Shown piece after piece: positions 20,766 to 28,970 of a DNA stretch of 64,000 nucleotides (positions within the stretch are counted from its first letter, which is position 1; each line of letters starts with the position of its first letter). The position numbers were made by a program, and so were the translations under genes. Source of the stretch: Rossellomorea aquimaris (GTDB lineage Bacteria > Bacillota > Bacilli > Bacillales > Bacillaceae_B). The notes below the pieces were generated by a model, which was given only the letters and a program-made list of their open reading frames with translations, had not been told where the DNA came from and searched no databases. The stretch is taken from assembly GCF_020172085.1 (NCBI RefSeq), contig NZ_JAIVAT010000003.1, positions 558,001-622,000 on the forward strand. The letters are read 5' to 3'.

Positions 20766-22430
20766 ATGAAAAAGGCATGGCGCAAAGAGGCAGTGGGATA
20801 TCAAATCTATCCGAGGAGTTTCCAGGATTCAAATGGTGACGGGATTGGGGATCTACAGGGAGTCATACAGCGGCTGGATTATATCAAAGAATTGGGGATC
20901 GATGTGATCTGGATTTGTCCAATGTATAAGTCTCCAAATGATGATAACGGTTATGATATTTCAGATTATCAGGATATTATGGAAGACTTTGGTACGATGG
21001 CTGATTTCGATCAATTACTTCAAGAAGTTCACAAGAGAGAGATGAAATTGATCATTGACCTGGTACTCAATCATACAAGTGATGAACATCCTTGGTTCAT
21101 CGAGTCCAAAAGTTCTAAAGATCATCCAAAGCGTGATTGGTATATTTGGAGAGACGGCAAAAAAGGCAAAGAACCGAATAACTGGGAAAGCATCTTTGGG
21201 GGATCTGCCTGGGAATATGATGAAGGAACAGATCAATATTTCCTGCATGTGTTCTCAACAAAGCAGCCTGATTTAAACTGGGAAAATAAAGAAGTGCGTG
21301 AAGCTCTTTATAATACAGTCAATTGGTGGCTGGATAAAGGAATTGACGGCTTCAGAATCGACGCCATCAGCCATATTAAGAAACGTCCAGGTCTTCCTGA
21401 TATGCCAAATCCAAAGAAAGAGAAATATGTTTCTTCCTTTGACATGCATATGAACCAAAAGGGGATCCATACATTTCTGCAAGAGTTCAAAGACCGTACT
21501 TATGCCAACTATGATGTCATGTCTGTTGGAGAAGCAAACGGTGTAAAAGCAGATGAGGCTGAACTGTGGGTTGGGAAAGAAAAAGGGAAAATGGATATGA
21601 TCTTCCAATTTGAGCATCTCGGGTTATGGGATGCTGAAACAAATCCCGACTTAGACATCGTTGAATTAAAGAAGGTGCTCTCGAGGTGGCAAAAAGGTCT
21701 TGAAGGCAACGGCTGGAATGCATTATTCATTGAAAATCATGATAAGCCCCGCGTTGTTTCCACTTGGGGGAATGATAAAGAATATTGGAAAGAAAGTGCC
21801 ACAGCGATGGCAGCCATGTATTTCCTTATGCAGGGAACTCCATTCATTTATCAGGGGCAAGAAATCGGCATGACCAACGTGCAATTCCCTTCCATTGAAG
21901 ATTATGACGATGTGGCAGTAAAGAATCTTTATCGTCTGAAGCGTGAAGAAGGTGTACCGCATCAGGATATCATGGAAATCATTTGGGCTTCTTCCCGTGA
22001 TAACAGCAGAACGCCTATGCAATGGTCGGATGAGAAAAACGGAGGATTCACGAGTGGTACGCCGTGGATGAAAGTGAATCCAAATTATAAGACGATCAAT
22101 GTTGAAGCACAGGAAAAAGATAAACAGTCTATCCTGAACTTTTACAAAAAAATGATTTCACTTAAGAAAGAAGAGGATGTCTTTACGTACGGGGTGTATG
22201 ATTTATTGCTTGAAAAAGACAAGCAAATTTATGCCTATACCCGCACTGGTGAAGATCAAACCATGATTGTCATCACGAACCTTTCCACTAAGGAAGCTGT
22301 GTGTGACCTGGATGAACTAAAGGTATCTTCATCGAATCTTCTGTTGAACAACTATGAAGTAGACAACCATGATGAGTTGAGCAAGCTAACCCTCAAACCA
22401 TACGAGGCAAGAGTATACCGATTGAAATAA
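20766..22430 (+). CDS. GH13 alpha-glucosidase (oligo-1,6-glucosidase type)
   Basis: A cytoplasmic 554-aa glycoside hydrolase of the GH13 oligo-1,6-glucosidase/alpha-glucosidase group, cleaving terminal alpha-glucosyl residues of short malto- or isomalto-oligosaccharides. The catalytic triad is readable: nucleophile Asp199 (GFRIDAI), acid/base Glu256 (VGEANG) and Asp326 (ENHDKPR). NGYDISDY, LVLNHTSDEHPWF and KQPDLNW are group signatures. It resembles the B. cereus oligo-1,6-glucosidase as remembered; exact substrate preference (isomaltose, maltose, or trehalose-6-phosphate) cannot be fixed. It is a monocistronic insertion relative to B. subtilis, under two CcpA/LacI-type operators and closed by its own terminator. 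Confidence 0.9.
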   Translation: MKKAWRKEAVGYQIYPRSFQDSNGDGIGDLQGVIQRLDYIKELGIDVIWICPMYKSPNDDNGYDISDYQDIMEDFGTMADFDQLLQEVHKREMKLIIDLVLNHTSDEHPWFIESKSSKDHPKRDWYIWRDGKKGKEPNNWESIFGGSAWEYDEGTDQYFLHVFSTKQPDLNWENKEVREALYNTVNWWLDKGIDGFRIDAISHIKKRPGLPDMPNPKKEKYVSSFDMHMNQKGIHTFLQEFKDRTYANYDVMSVGEANGVKADEAELWVGKEKGKMDMIFQFEHLGLWDAETNPDLDIVELKKVLSRWQKGLEGNGWNALFIENHDKPRVVSTWGNDKEYWKESATAMAAMYFLMQGTPFIYQGQEIGMTNVQFPSIEDYDDVAVKNLYRLKREEGVPHQDIMEIIWASSRDNSRTPMQWSDEKNGGFTSGTPWMKVNPNYKTINVEAQEKDKQSILNFYKKMISLKKEEDVFTYGVYDLLLEKDKQIYAYTRTGEDQTMIVITNLSTKEAVCDLDELKVSSSNLLLNNYEVDNHDELSKLTLKPYEARVYRLK

Positions 22431-22438
22431 TTTTCAGC

Positions 22439-22473
22439 AACACCCCCGGTCCAATCGACCGGGGGTGTTTTGT
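22439..22473 (+). terminator. Terminator after the glucosidase gene
   Basis: A 13-bp perfect stem AACACCCCCGGTC / GACCGGGGGTGTT has a CAATC loop, followed by TTTGTTT. Confidence 0.95.
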
Positions 22474-22530
22474 TTCTATTCATAGGGTTGTTTTTGTAAC
22501 ACTGTTGTTTTTGGATGTAGCGAGTTGTGG

Positions 22531-22780
22531 TTGATTTGCGCTCCAGGTGCTCGCTTTCCGCGGGGCTGGCGGTCAGCCTCCTCGGGCTAAAGCCCTGTGG
22601 GGTCTTAAGACCCAGCTACTGCGGCTAGCCCCTCGAGGTCATTAGGCGAATCAACCCAAAACGCAAAAAAGGCCTTTCCGGTTGATTCGCCTTATGCTTG
22701 TCGGGTCTGAGCAAGCCGCCTCCGCTTTTCGTCCTGTCCAGCGTTTCCCGCAGGGGTCGAGCACCTACAGCGAGAATTTT
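22531..22780 (-). repeat. Structured intergenic repeat, copy 2 (inverted)
   Basis: A 250-bp element in the 595-bp gap between the glucosidase gene and deoC, in the opposite orientation to copy 1. It keeps the outer ends (TTGATT..GGTGCTCG and CGAGCACC), the GGCTAGCCCCTCGAGGT and GCTTGTCGGG..GCCGCCTCCGC scaffold, and an inner stem 22640-22656 / 22680-22696 unrelated in sequence to the other copies. Short open frames through it are chance. The stretch 22781-23010 holds only the deoC upstream region, with no clear promoter. Confidence 0.85.
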
Positions 22781-23025
22781 GCTGAGGAGGCCCGGCCGAA
22801 CGTCCGTGGAAAATGAAGCAGTTCCCTTCACCCTCCAGCACATTCTCAATGACAGAGTATGTGAAAATAGTTTTTTCAAGATAATCATAATCTTCGCGAA
22901 AACAACTATCCAAAATAATGAAAAGGTTTTCTTTATTTTGGGAGATACTATAAAATACTCGTCTTTTTCTCTTAGTTTTGGTATGATAAGAGAGGTACGG
23001 ACAACTGCTAAAGGAGAGATAATGA

Positions 23026-23697
23026 ATGACTATGAACATTGCAAGTATGATTGATCATACTTTACTTAAACCTGAATCAACAAAAGACCAAGTGGAGGTG
23101 CTTTGTCAGGAAGCGAAAGAATTTACATTCGCATCTGTGTGCGTAAATCCGACTTGGGTACAATATTCAAGTGAATTACTAAAAGGTACAGAAGTGAAAG
23201 TATGTACCGTGATCGGGTTCCCACTTGGGGCTTCTACACCTGAAACGAAAGCATTCGAAACAAAGGATGCCATCGAAAAAGGAGCAACTGAAGTCGACAT
23301 GGTCATCAATATCGGTGCATTGAAAAGTGGAGACTTCGAATTAGTAAAGCGTGATATTGAAGCTGTAGTGGCTGCTTCTAAAGGAAAAGCGCTTTCTAAA
23401 GTCATCATTGAAACATGTCTTCTGACTGAAGAAGAAAAAGTAAAAGCATGTCAACTTTCTGTAGAAGCGGGAGCTGACTTTGTGAAAACATCAACTGGCT
23501 TCTCTACTGGCGGAGCAACTGTTGAAGATATCGCTTTAATGAGAAAAACGGTTGGACCTGATATCGGTGTGAAGGCTTCTGGAGGAGTACGTTCGGTAGA
23601 AGATGCACAAGCGATGATCGAAGCGGGGGCTACTCGTTTAGGAGCAAGCTCAGGCGTGAAAATTGTACAAGGATTAACAAGTGATTCAGATTATTAA
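23026..23697 (+). CDS. deoC: Deoxyribose-phosphate aldolase
   Basis: A class I aldolase of 223 aa splitting 2-deoxyribose 5-phosphate into glyceraldehyde 3-phosphate and acetaldehyde, the last step of deoxynucleoside catabolism. The Schiff-base lysine is Lys154 in [14 protein letters not shown], and VDMVINIG and GVKASGGVR complete the TIM-barrel site. The start at 23026 follows AAGGAG by 9 nt. It is not accompanied by the usual deoR, nupC or pdp genes, so it is a lone copy here. It ends in a bidirectional terminator shared with the convergent symporter gene. Confidence 0.96.
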   Translation: MTMNIASMIDHTLLKPESTKDQVEVLCQEAKEFTFASVCVNPTWVQYSSELLKGTEVKVCTVIGFPLGASTPETKAFETKDAIEKGATEVDMVINIGALKSGDFELVKRDIEAVVAASKGKALSKVIIETCLLTEEEKVKACQLSVEAGADFVKTSTGFSTGGATVEDIALMRKTVGPDIGVKASGGVRSVEDAQAMIEAGATRLGASSGVKIVQGLTSDSDY

Positions 23698-23700
23698 TTT

Positions 23701-23744
23701 AAAAAGCTGAACGGGGATAAGATTCCCTGTTCAGCTTTTTTTTT
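23701..23744. terminator. Bidirectional terminator, deoC / Na-Pi symporter
   Basis: AAAAAGCTGAAC (23701-23712) pairs with GTTCAGCTTTTT (23729-23740), followed by TTTT. The hairpin contains the stop codon of the minus-strand gene that ends at 23731. Confidence 0.9.
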
Positions 23745-24663
23745 GGAGATGAAAGGTTTCGATCAACTGCGCAAATTGACTGGCAAAAGGAAGGACAAGC
23801 AGGGAACAGAGGATGTTAAAGATGACACTGGCATGGGCCAATTGCAAATCAGCAGAATCTGCGAGCATCCGTACGATCATACTGAGTAACGGAATGAATG
23901 GGATGAATAGGGCTACGCCAATTACATTCAGCCAGATATGAGCGTATGCGGTCAGCTTTGCCTGGGTCCCACCACCGATGCTTGCGATAAAGGCTGTGAT
24001 ACACGTACCGACATTTGCGCCTAGCATGATGGTAATGCCTGCATGAATGTCAATGGAACCTGCAGCCAGAAAACCCATCGTCACACCGGTTACGACGGTA
24101 CTTGATTGAATGATGGCAGTCAATACGCATCCTATAAGTAAAGCAAGAATCATATGCTCGTTCACTTGAAGGATATAAGAGTGCAAGGACTCGTTGGTCG
24201 TCAAAGGCGTTGCGAGCCATTGAATGGCACGGATGGACGTAAAAATCAATCCGAACCCTACAAAAATCATACCGATACTCCTAACATGAGGAGATTTGAA
24301 AAAATACAACACGCACCCGATGATCATGGATGGGATAATAAGATAATTCATATCCAAAGTAAACATTTCCAAAGTGAAGGTGGTCCCGATATTCGAACCA
24401 AGCATGATGCCGATGGTTTGGCGAAAGGGAATCAGTCCCGATGAAGCAAGTCCAACGGTAAGAACCATGACGGCTGAGCTGCTATGGATAAACGCGGTGA
24501 CAACCGTTCCTGTCATGGCTCCTTTTAAAGGTGTGCTCGTAAGATAATGAAGCCATGTCTTGATTTTTTGATTCGCAATATTAAATAGGCCGGATCTCAG
24601 CCAGGTCATGCCGAATAAAAAACATAAGATAAAAAAAATAAAGGCAATCCCATGTATAATCAT
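23731..24663 (-). CDS. yqeW: Na/Pi cotransporter family protein (YqeW-like)
   Basis: A 310-aa inner-membrane protein of the Na+/phosphate symporter family. It has the internal repeat of the family: first half ..VTAFIHSSSAVMVLTVGLASSGLI..GSNIGTTFT, second half ..LTAIIQSSTVVTGVTMGFLAAGSI..GANVGTCITAF; the HSSS/QSST motifs line the predicted substrate site. About eight hydrophobic segments are visible. It lacks the C-terminal PhoU domain of the second paralogue at 62737. GAGGAGTTC precedes the ATG. The order mtaB..yqeW..rpsU is kept from B. subtilis. Confidence 0.88.
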   Translation of the reverse strand: MIIHGIAFIFFILCFLFGMTWLRSGLFNIANQKIKTWLHYLTSTPLKGAMTGTVVTAFIHSSSAVMVLTVGLASSGLIPFRQTIGIMLGSNIGTTFTLEMFTLDMNYLIIPSMIIGCVLYFFKSPHVRSIGMIFVGFGLIFTSIRAIQWLATPLTTNESLHSYILQVNEHMILALLIGCVLTAIIQSSTVVTGVTMGFLAAGSIDIHAGITIMLGANVGTCITAFIASIGGGTQAKLTAYAHIWLNVIGVALFIPFIPLLSMIVRMLADSADLQLAHASVIFNILCSLLVLPFASQFAQLIETFHLQKKS

Positions 24664-24756
24664 TGAACTCCTCCTGTAAACCAGTACGATTAATACAAAT
24701 GTATGGGGAGAATCAATGAGACATGCCTATTTATAAGAGTGTTTTATGATAAATTG

Positions 24757-24785
24757 TTGACCTGACACATATCATATATTATAAT
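24757..24785 (+). promoter_or_regulatory. Strong SigA-type promoter of rpsU-yqeY
   Basis: TTGACC (24757-24762), a 17-nt spacer and TATAAT (24780-24785). It predicts a leader of about 205 nt before rpsU. Confidence 0.85.
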
Positions 24786-24791
24786 GGCAAA

Positions 24792-24998
24792 GTACATGGA
24801 TTTCTTTATCACATAGAGAAATTCATCCAAGAAAGACATACACTTTCTGTCCCCTTGTGACAATACAGCAAGGGCAAAGCCATAACCTATTGGTGAAGTA
24901 AAGGGACGTCAGGTAATTCTGCGTCTTAAGAAATTGGTACAAACCATTTCTTGACTTGAACATGTAAGTGTAGTGTGTTCGGAGGGAGGGAAAGAGAG
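24792..24998 (+). ncRNA. Long 5' leader of rpsU, possible structured regulator
   Basis: Between the promoter and rpsU lie about 205 nt without a gene but with hairpins: CCCTTG (24852-24857) / CAAGGG (24869-24874), GACG / CGTC around 24905-24925, and AAGAAATTGGT (24928-24938) / ACCATTTCTT (24943-24952). No T-run follows the last one. A ribosomal-protein leader acting on S21 synthesis is possible but not recognised as a known class. Confidence 0.4.
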
Positions 24999-25172
24999 AT
25001 GTCAAAAACAGTTGTTCGTAAAAACGAATCGCTTGAAGATGCTCTTCGTCGCTTCAAACGCTCAGTTTCTAAAACAGGAACTTTACAAGAGTTTAGAAAG
25101 CGCGAATTTTATGAAAAGCCAAGCGTAAAACGCAAAAAGAAATCAGAAGCTGCAAGAAAGCGTAAGTTCTAA
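24999..25172 (+). CDS. rpsU: 30S ribosomal protein S21
   Basis: A 57-aa, very basic small-subunit protein: [19 protein letters not shown].. and a Lys/Arg-rich tail [14 protein letters not shown]. The ATG at 24999 is preceded by GGAGGG; the upstream frame start at 24975 would include the ribosome binding site. yqeY follows after 14 nt, the conserved pair in Bacillus. Confidence 0.98.
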   Translation: MSKTVVRKNESLEDALRRFKRSVSKTGTLQEFRKREFYEKPSVKRKKKSEAARKRKF

Positions 25173-25186
25173 GAGAGGGTGTAAGT

Positions 25187-25633
25187 ATGAGTCTTCTCAA
25201 TCGTTTAAATGATGATATGAAACAAGCGATGAAAAATAAAGAAAAAGAGAAGCTTTCCGTTATCCGCATGCTCAAGGCTTCCCTTCAAAATGAAGCCATT
25301 AAACATGGGAAACAGGAACTCTCTGAAGACGAAGAGTTGACTGTCCTTTCTCGAGAAGTGAAGCAACGGAAAGACTCCCTCCAGGAATTTCAAAACGCTG
25401 GTCGCTATGACCTCGTTGAAAAAATTCAAACAGAACTGACTTACGTCGAAATATATATGCCTAAACAGCTTTCAGAAGAAGAAGTCTCAGCCATCGTTCA
25501 ACAAACGGTTGCTGAGGTGGGTGCTACTTCTAAAGCCGACATGGGTAAAGTGATGGGGGCAATCATGCCTAAATTAAAAGGGAAAGCCGATGGAGCTCTC
25601 GTCAACAAACTTGTTCTTCAACATTTATCATAA
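25187..25633 (+). CDS. yqeY: GatB/YqeY domain protein
   Basis: A 148-aa soluble protein of the YqeY family, related to the C-terminal tRNA-interacting domain of GatB. It shows the family blocks [60 protein letters not shown] and a helical fold. A role with tRNA or aminoacylation is inferred from the GatB relationship. It is co-transcribed with rpsU and ends at a strong terminator. Confidence 0.95.
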   Translation: MSLLNRLNDDMKQAMKNKEKEKLSVIRMLKASLQNEAIKHGKQELSEDEELTVLSREVKQRKDSLQEFQNAGRYDLVEKIQTELTYVEIYMPKQLSEEEVSAIVQQTVAEVGATSKADMGKVMGAIMPKLKGKADGALVNKLVLQHLS

Positions 25634-25641
25634 GATTAAAG

Positions 25642-25675
25642 AAACCGGAAAGCTTTAATGCTTTCCGGTTTTTTT
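25642..25675 (+). terminator. Terminator after yqeY
   Basis: The stem AACCGGAAAGC / GCTTTCCGGTT (11 bp) is followed by a run of seven T. Confidence 0.95.
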
Positions 25676-25724
25676 AAACCGATTTTAGTGGTTGCGTATT
25701 TTGTCATCAGAATTTCAAAAAAGA

Positions 25725-25751
25725 TGAAACTTTTTTAATGGGTCATCCGTA
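25725..25751 (+). promoter_or_regulatory. SigW-type promoter of yqeZ-floA-yqfB
   Basis: TGAAAC (25725-25730), a 17-nt T-rich spacer and CGTA (25748-25751) match the extracytoplasmic sigma factor W consensus. The orthologous yqeZ-floA-yqfB operon of B. subtilis is a known SigW target, so envelope-stress induction is very likely here. Confidence 0.88.
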
Positions 25752-25793
25752 CATAAAGTATTAAGGAATATTATCTGAAACGAGGGGGTTAAG

Positions 25794-27104
25794 TTGAGAA
25801 GAGGTATTCTTATCTTATGGATGTTAATCCTTGGGTGCACCTTTCTGCATCCTCTTGTCAGTTCTGCAGAGAATTCTGATAAGGTATACGTGATTCCCAT
25901 CCAGAAAGAGGTCGAAAGGGGTCTTCATGCATTTTTGGAAAGAGCGATCAAAGATGCGGAAGATCATAATGCTGAACTGATTATTTTTGATATCGATACA
26001 CCCGGGGGATTGGTTGATGCAGCCGGGGACATCGGGCAGCTCATGGATAACATCGACACAAAGACCATTGCGTTTGTGAATGACCATGCACTGTCTGCGG
26101 GAGCATTCATTTCCTTACATGCCGATGAAATCTATATGGTACCGAATGGACAAATGGGTGCTGCGGCCGTGATAGACCAGGCGGGAAATGCGGCTGATAA
26201 AAAGGCTCAAAGCTACTGGTTGTCCGCTATGAAAAGTGCTGCTGAATCAAATGGGAGAGACCCTCAATATGCTCTAGCCATGGCTGATGAGTCACTCGTC
26301 ATCGAAGATCTCGGGATTGAAAAAGGTGAACTATTAACCCTGGGTTCAAAGGAAGCAAAGCAAATCGGCTATTCTGAGGGGACCGTACGAAACCTCGATG
26401 AATTATATGAGACTCTAGGGGTAGAGAAATCCTCTGTAAATAGAGTGGATGAGACGTTTGCGGAAAGCCTCGCCCGCTTCATCACCAACCCTGTCGTCGT
26501 GCCGATCCTTCTGTCGCTTGCGAGTATAGGGTTGATAGTGGAGCTGTATTCACCCGGTTTTGGAGTTGCCGGTTCTATCGGCTTGATTTCCCTTGTATTA
26601 TTCTTTTATGGACACTTGGTTGCAGGGCTTGCAGGATATGAAACCATCCTTCTTTTCGTTATTGGGATCATTCTCATCGTGGCGGAGTTCTTTCTCCCTG
26701 GTGGAATTGCGGGAGGTCTCGGTTTAGGGGCGATCGTTGCAAGTATTATGTTGGCTGGGGGCGATATGATGCAAATGGGTATATCGGTTCTGATCGCGTT
26801 ATTGATTGCCGTTGCGACAGTGATTATCTTTGTAAAGGTGTTTGGTAAAAAAATGAAATTCTTCAACAAGATCATTTTAAATGATTCCACCAGCACAGAA
26901 AGTGGGTATGTATCGAATGCCAATCGATTGGATTTGATCGGAAAAGAAGGCGTGACCAAAACCCCTTTAAGACCATCAGGTACTGTGATCGTGGAAGATG
27001 AAAGAATCGATGCTGTTACTGAAGGTGGATTTATCAAAGCAGGTGAAAAGGTTAAGATTGTAAAAGTGGAAGGTTCAAGGATTGTAGTAAGAGATATTTC
27101 ATAA
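25794..27104 (+). CDS. yqeZ: NfeD-family membrane serine protease YqeZ
   Basis: A 436-aa membrane protein with an N-terminal signal peptide (about 1-25), a ClpP/crotonase-like serine protease domain (about 35-215, with FDIDTPGGLVDAA and HALSAGAFISLHADEI, where the Ser of SAGA is the likely nucleophile), four to five membrane helices (about 235-350) and a C-terminal OB-fold NfeD domain. It is encoded with the flotillin FloA, its usual partner in membrane microdomain and antibiotic-stress functions. The start is TTG at 25794, with GAGGGGG upstream. Expression is likely SigW-dependent. Confidence 0.93.
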   Translation: MRRGILILWMLILGCTFLHPLVSSAENSDKVYVIPIQKEVERGLHAFLERAIKDAEDHNAELIIFDIDTPGGLVDAAGDIGQLMDNIDTKTIAFVNDHALSAGAFISLHADEIYMVPNGQMGAAAVIDQAGNAADKKAQSYWLSAMKSAAESNGRDPQYALAMADESLVIEDLGIEKGELLTLGSKEAKQIGYSEGTVRNLDELYETLGVEKSSVNRVDETFAESLARFITNPVVVPILLSLASIGLIVELYSPGFGVAGSIGLISLVLFFYGHLVAGLAGYETILLFVIGIILIVAEFFLPGGIAGGLGLGAIVASIMLAGGDMMQMGISVLIALLIAVATVIIFVKVFGKKMKFFNKIILNDSTSTESGYVSNANRLDLIGKEGVTKTPLRPSGTVIVEDERIDAVTEGGFIKAGEKVKIVKVEGSRIVVRDIS

Positions 27105-27124
27105 TACTTTAGGAGGTAAGAAAT

Positions 27125-28126
27125 ATGGTAATAGGTCCAAGTACGATTTTACTGCTCGTTGCCATTGTAGTGGGCATTATCGTTTTAGCCGTTTTATTTA
27201 CATTTGTACCAGTGATGCTGTGGATTTCAGCGATTGCGGCAGGTGTAAGAATCAGTATTTTCACATTAGTAGGGATGAGGTTAAGACGTGTTATCCCGAG
27301 CCGTGTGATCAATCCATTAATTAAAGCCCATAAAGCAGGAATTACGGTCACAATCAATCAGCTTGAAAGTCACTATCTTGCCGGAGGAAATGTAGACCGT
27401 GTCGTAAATGCGTTAATCGCTGCTCACCGTGCAAACATTGAATTGACGTTTGAACGTTGTGCTGCCATTGACCTTGCAGGTCGTGACGTGCTGGAAGCGG
27501 TTCAAATGAGCGTTAATCCAAAAGTGATCGAAACACCATTCATTGCCGGTGTTGCAATGGATGGAATTGAAGTGAAAGCCAAAGCGCGTATTACGGTTCG
27601 TGCAAATATAGACCGCCTAGTAGGGGGTGCCGGTGAAGAAACGATCGTTGCCCGTGTAGGGGAAGGAATTGTATCCACGATCGGTTCATCTGACAATCAC
27701 AAGAAGGTACTGGAAAATCCGGATTTGATTTCTCAAACAGTCCTTTCAAAAGGCCTGGATGCAGGTACTGCATTTGAAATTCTCTCGATTGATATCGCGG
27801 ACGTTGATATCGGTAAGAATATCGGAGCTGAACTGCAAACAGAGCAAGCAGAGGCAGATAAAAACATCGCTCAGGCAAAAGCGGAAGAACGAAGAGCAAT
27901 GGCCGTGGCCAATGAGCAGGAAATGAAAGCAAGGGTAGAAGAGATGAGAGCGAAGGTTGTGGAAGCAGAAGCAGAAGTACCACTCGCTATGGCTGAAGCC
28001 CTTAGGTCAGGCAACATCGGCGTGATGGACTATATGAACTTGAAGAACATTGATGCTGATACAGAGATGAGAGACTCGATCGGAAAACTGACAGGGGATA
28101 AAAAAGATCCGAAAAGCGATAAGTAA
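27125..28126 (+). CDS. floA: Flotillin-like protein FloA
   Basis: A 333-aa scaffold protein of functional membrane microdomains (B. subtilis yqfA). An N-terminal hydrophobic hairpin (about 5-50) is followed by the SPFH-like region ([53 protein letters not shown]) and a coiled coil rich in Ala/Glu (about 240-290, [21 protein letters not shown]). AGGAGGTAAG precedes the ATG. It lies between yqeZ and yqfB in the SigW operon. Confidence 0.97.
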   Translation: MVIGPSTILLLVAIVVGIIVLAVLFTFVPVMLWISAIAAGVRISIFTLVGMRLRRVIPSRVINPLIKAHKAGITVTINQLESHYLAGGNVDRVVNALIAAHRANIELTFERCAAIDLAGRDVLEAVQMSVNPKVIETPFIAGVAMDGIEVKAKARITVRANIDRLVGGAGEETIVARVGEGIVSTIGSSDNHKKVLENPDLISQTVLSKGLDAGTAFEILSIDIADVDIGKNIGAELQTEQAEADKNIAQAKAEERRAMAVANEQEMKARVEEMRAKVVEAEAEVPLAMAEALRSGNIGVMDYMNLKNIDADTEMRDSIGKLTGDKKDPKSDK

Positions 28127-28156
28127 TCTTCCTTTGTCTAGAAAGGAGTTTTCTCC

Positions 28157-28618
28157 ATGGAACCATTGATCATTGCTATATTGATCGGACTCGTTACATC
28201 CATATTCAATAAAGTGAAACAGCCGCCTTCCAATAAGCCGAGGCAGAAACCGATTCAAACAGCCTCTCCGGCTTCCCCGTCCACGCATGATAGAAGGGAT
28301 AGGGGAGTAGAAAGAGAACGGGAAAGAGCGAGGCAGAGTAAGCCCAGATCAACCAGAGAGCCCATGAAAGAGGCAGTATCATCCATTCAAACCCGTTTAG
28401 AAGATAGGAAGAGGGAGGCGGAAATAACCAGCCTCAAGGAACAAGAAGAACGTTATTCCCGGAAACTTGAAGCCCATCAGACCAGGGCCAGGAAGATTCG
28501 GGAGGACCACCGTCCCCTCACACTTGATTTCAAAAATGAAGATGATATCGTAAAAGGATTTATTTATTCAGAGGTATTCGGACCTCCGAGATCGAAAAAA
28601 CGTCATCATCAAAAATAA
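28157..28618 (+). CDS. YqfB-position membrane-anchored hypothetical protein
   Basis: A 153-aa protein with one N-terminal membrane anchor (LIIAILIGLVTSIF) followed by a long, strongly charged, probably coiled-coil or disordered cytoplasmic part (ERERERARQSKP.., KLEAHQTRARKIREDH) and a short conserved-looking end (DIVKGFIYSEVFGPPRSKK). Position as third gene of the yqeZ-floA operon corresponds to B. subtilis yqfB, but I cannot confirm sequence homology. AAAGGAG precedes the ATG. Function unknown; a partner of FloA is plausible from context only. Confidence 0.75.
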   Translation: MEPLIIAILIGLVTSIFNKVKQPPSNKPRQKPIQTASPASPSTHDRRDRGVERERERARQSKPRSTREPMKEAVSSIQTRLEDRKREAEITSLKEQEERYSRKLEAHQTRARKIREDHRPLTLDFKNEDDIVKGFIYSEVFGPPRSKKRHHQK

Positions 28619-28627
28619 GAGTGATGA

Positions 28628-28674
28628 AACCCCTTTTCATTTCATAAATATGAGATGAAAGGGGGTTCTTTTTT
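28628..28674 (+). terminator. Terminator after yqfB that buries the yqfC ribosome binding site
   Basis: A 17-bp stem (28628-28644 with 28651-28667, two G-U pairs) has a TAAATA loop and is followed by CTTTTTT ending at the yqfC ATG. The AAAGGGGG ribosome binding site of yqfC is the right arm of the stem. Confidence 0.85.
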
Positions 28675-28959
28675 ATGGCGAAAAGCTTTTTACAACATAT
28701 GCGTAAATGGATGACGCAGACGATGGATTTACCCGAAGATGTCATGATGGACCTTCCTCGCGTCACAATGATTGGACAAATTCATATCTATATAGAGAAC
28801 CATCGGGGGCTTTTGACCTTCACAGATCGAGAGGTGAGGCTTCTGTTGAAACAGGGACAACTGCTTATAAAAGGGGAACAATTTGTCATCAAGATGATTC
28901 TTCCGGAAGAAATTCTCCTTCAGGGAAAGATCGTAGAAGTGATCTATTTAGAACAATAG
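28675..28959 (+). CDS. yqfC: Sporulation protein YqfC
   Basis: A 94-aa protein recognised as the YqfC sporulation family: LPEDVMMDLPRVTMIGQIHIYIENHRGLLTF and a C-terminal GEQFVIKMILPEEILLQGKIVEV. In B. subtilis yqfC-yqfD is mother-cell expressed under SigE and YqfD (SpoIVP-like) is needed for spore formation. The ATG at 28675 follows AAAGGGGG by 10 nt, but that site is inside a terminator stem. yqfD follows after 11 nt. Confidence 0.9.
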   Translation: MAKSFLQHMRKWMTQTMDLPEDVMMDLPRVTMIGQIHIYIENHRGLLTFTDREVRLLLKQGQLLIKGEQFVIKMILPEEILLQGKIVEVIYLEQ

Positions 28960-28970
28960 GAGGGAAGGAT

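Noticed and set aside
22625-23054. Several 87-118-codon open frames across repeat copy 2 and the deoC upstream region
   Set aside because: They run through the structured repeat on both strands, lack ribosome binding sites and resemble no protein family.
24154-24444. 96-codon plus-strand frame inside the Na/Pi symporter gene
   Set aside because: Antisense to a clear membrane protein; composition has no hydrophobic or domain pattern.
28707-28970. N-terminal extension of yqfD from 28707
   Set aside because: It overlaps yqfC almost completely, and TTG at 28971 has an ideal AGGAGGG site and matches the family length.
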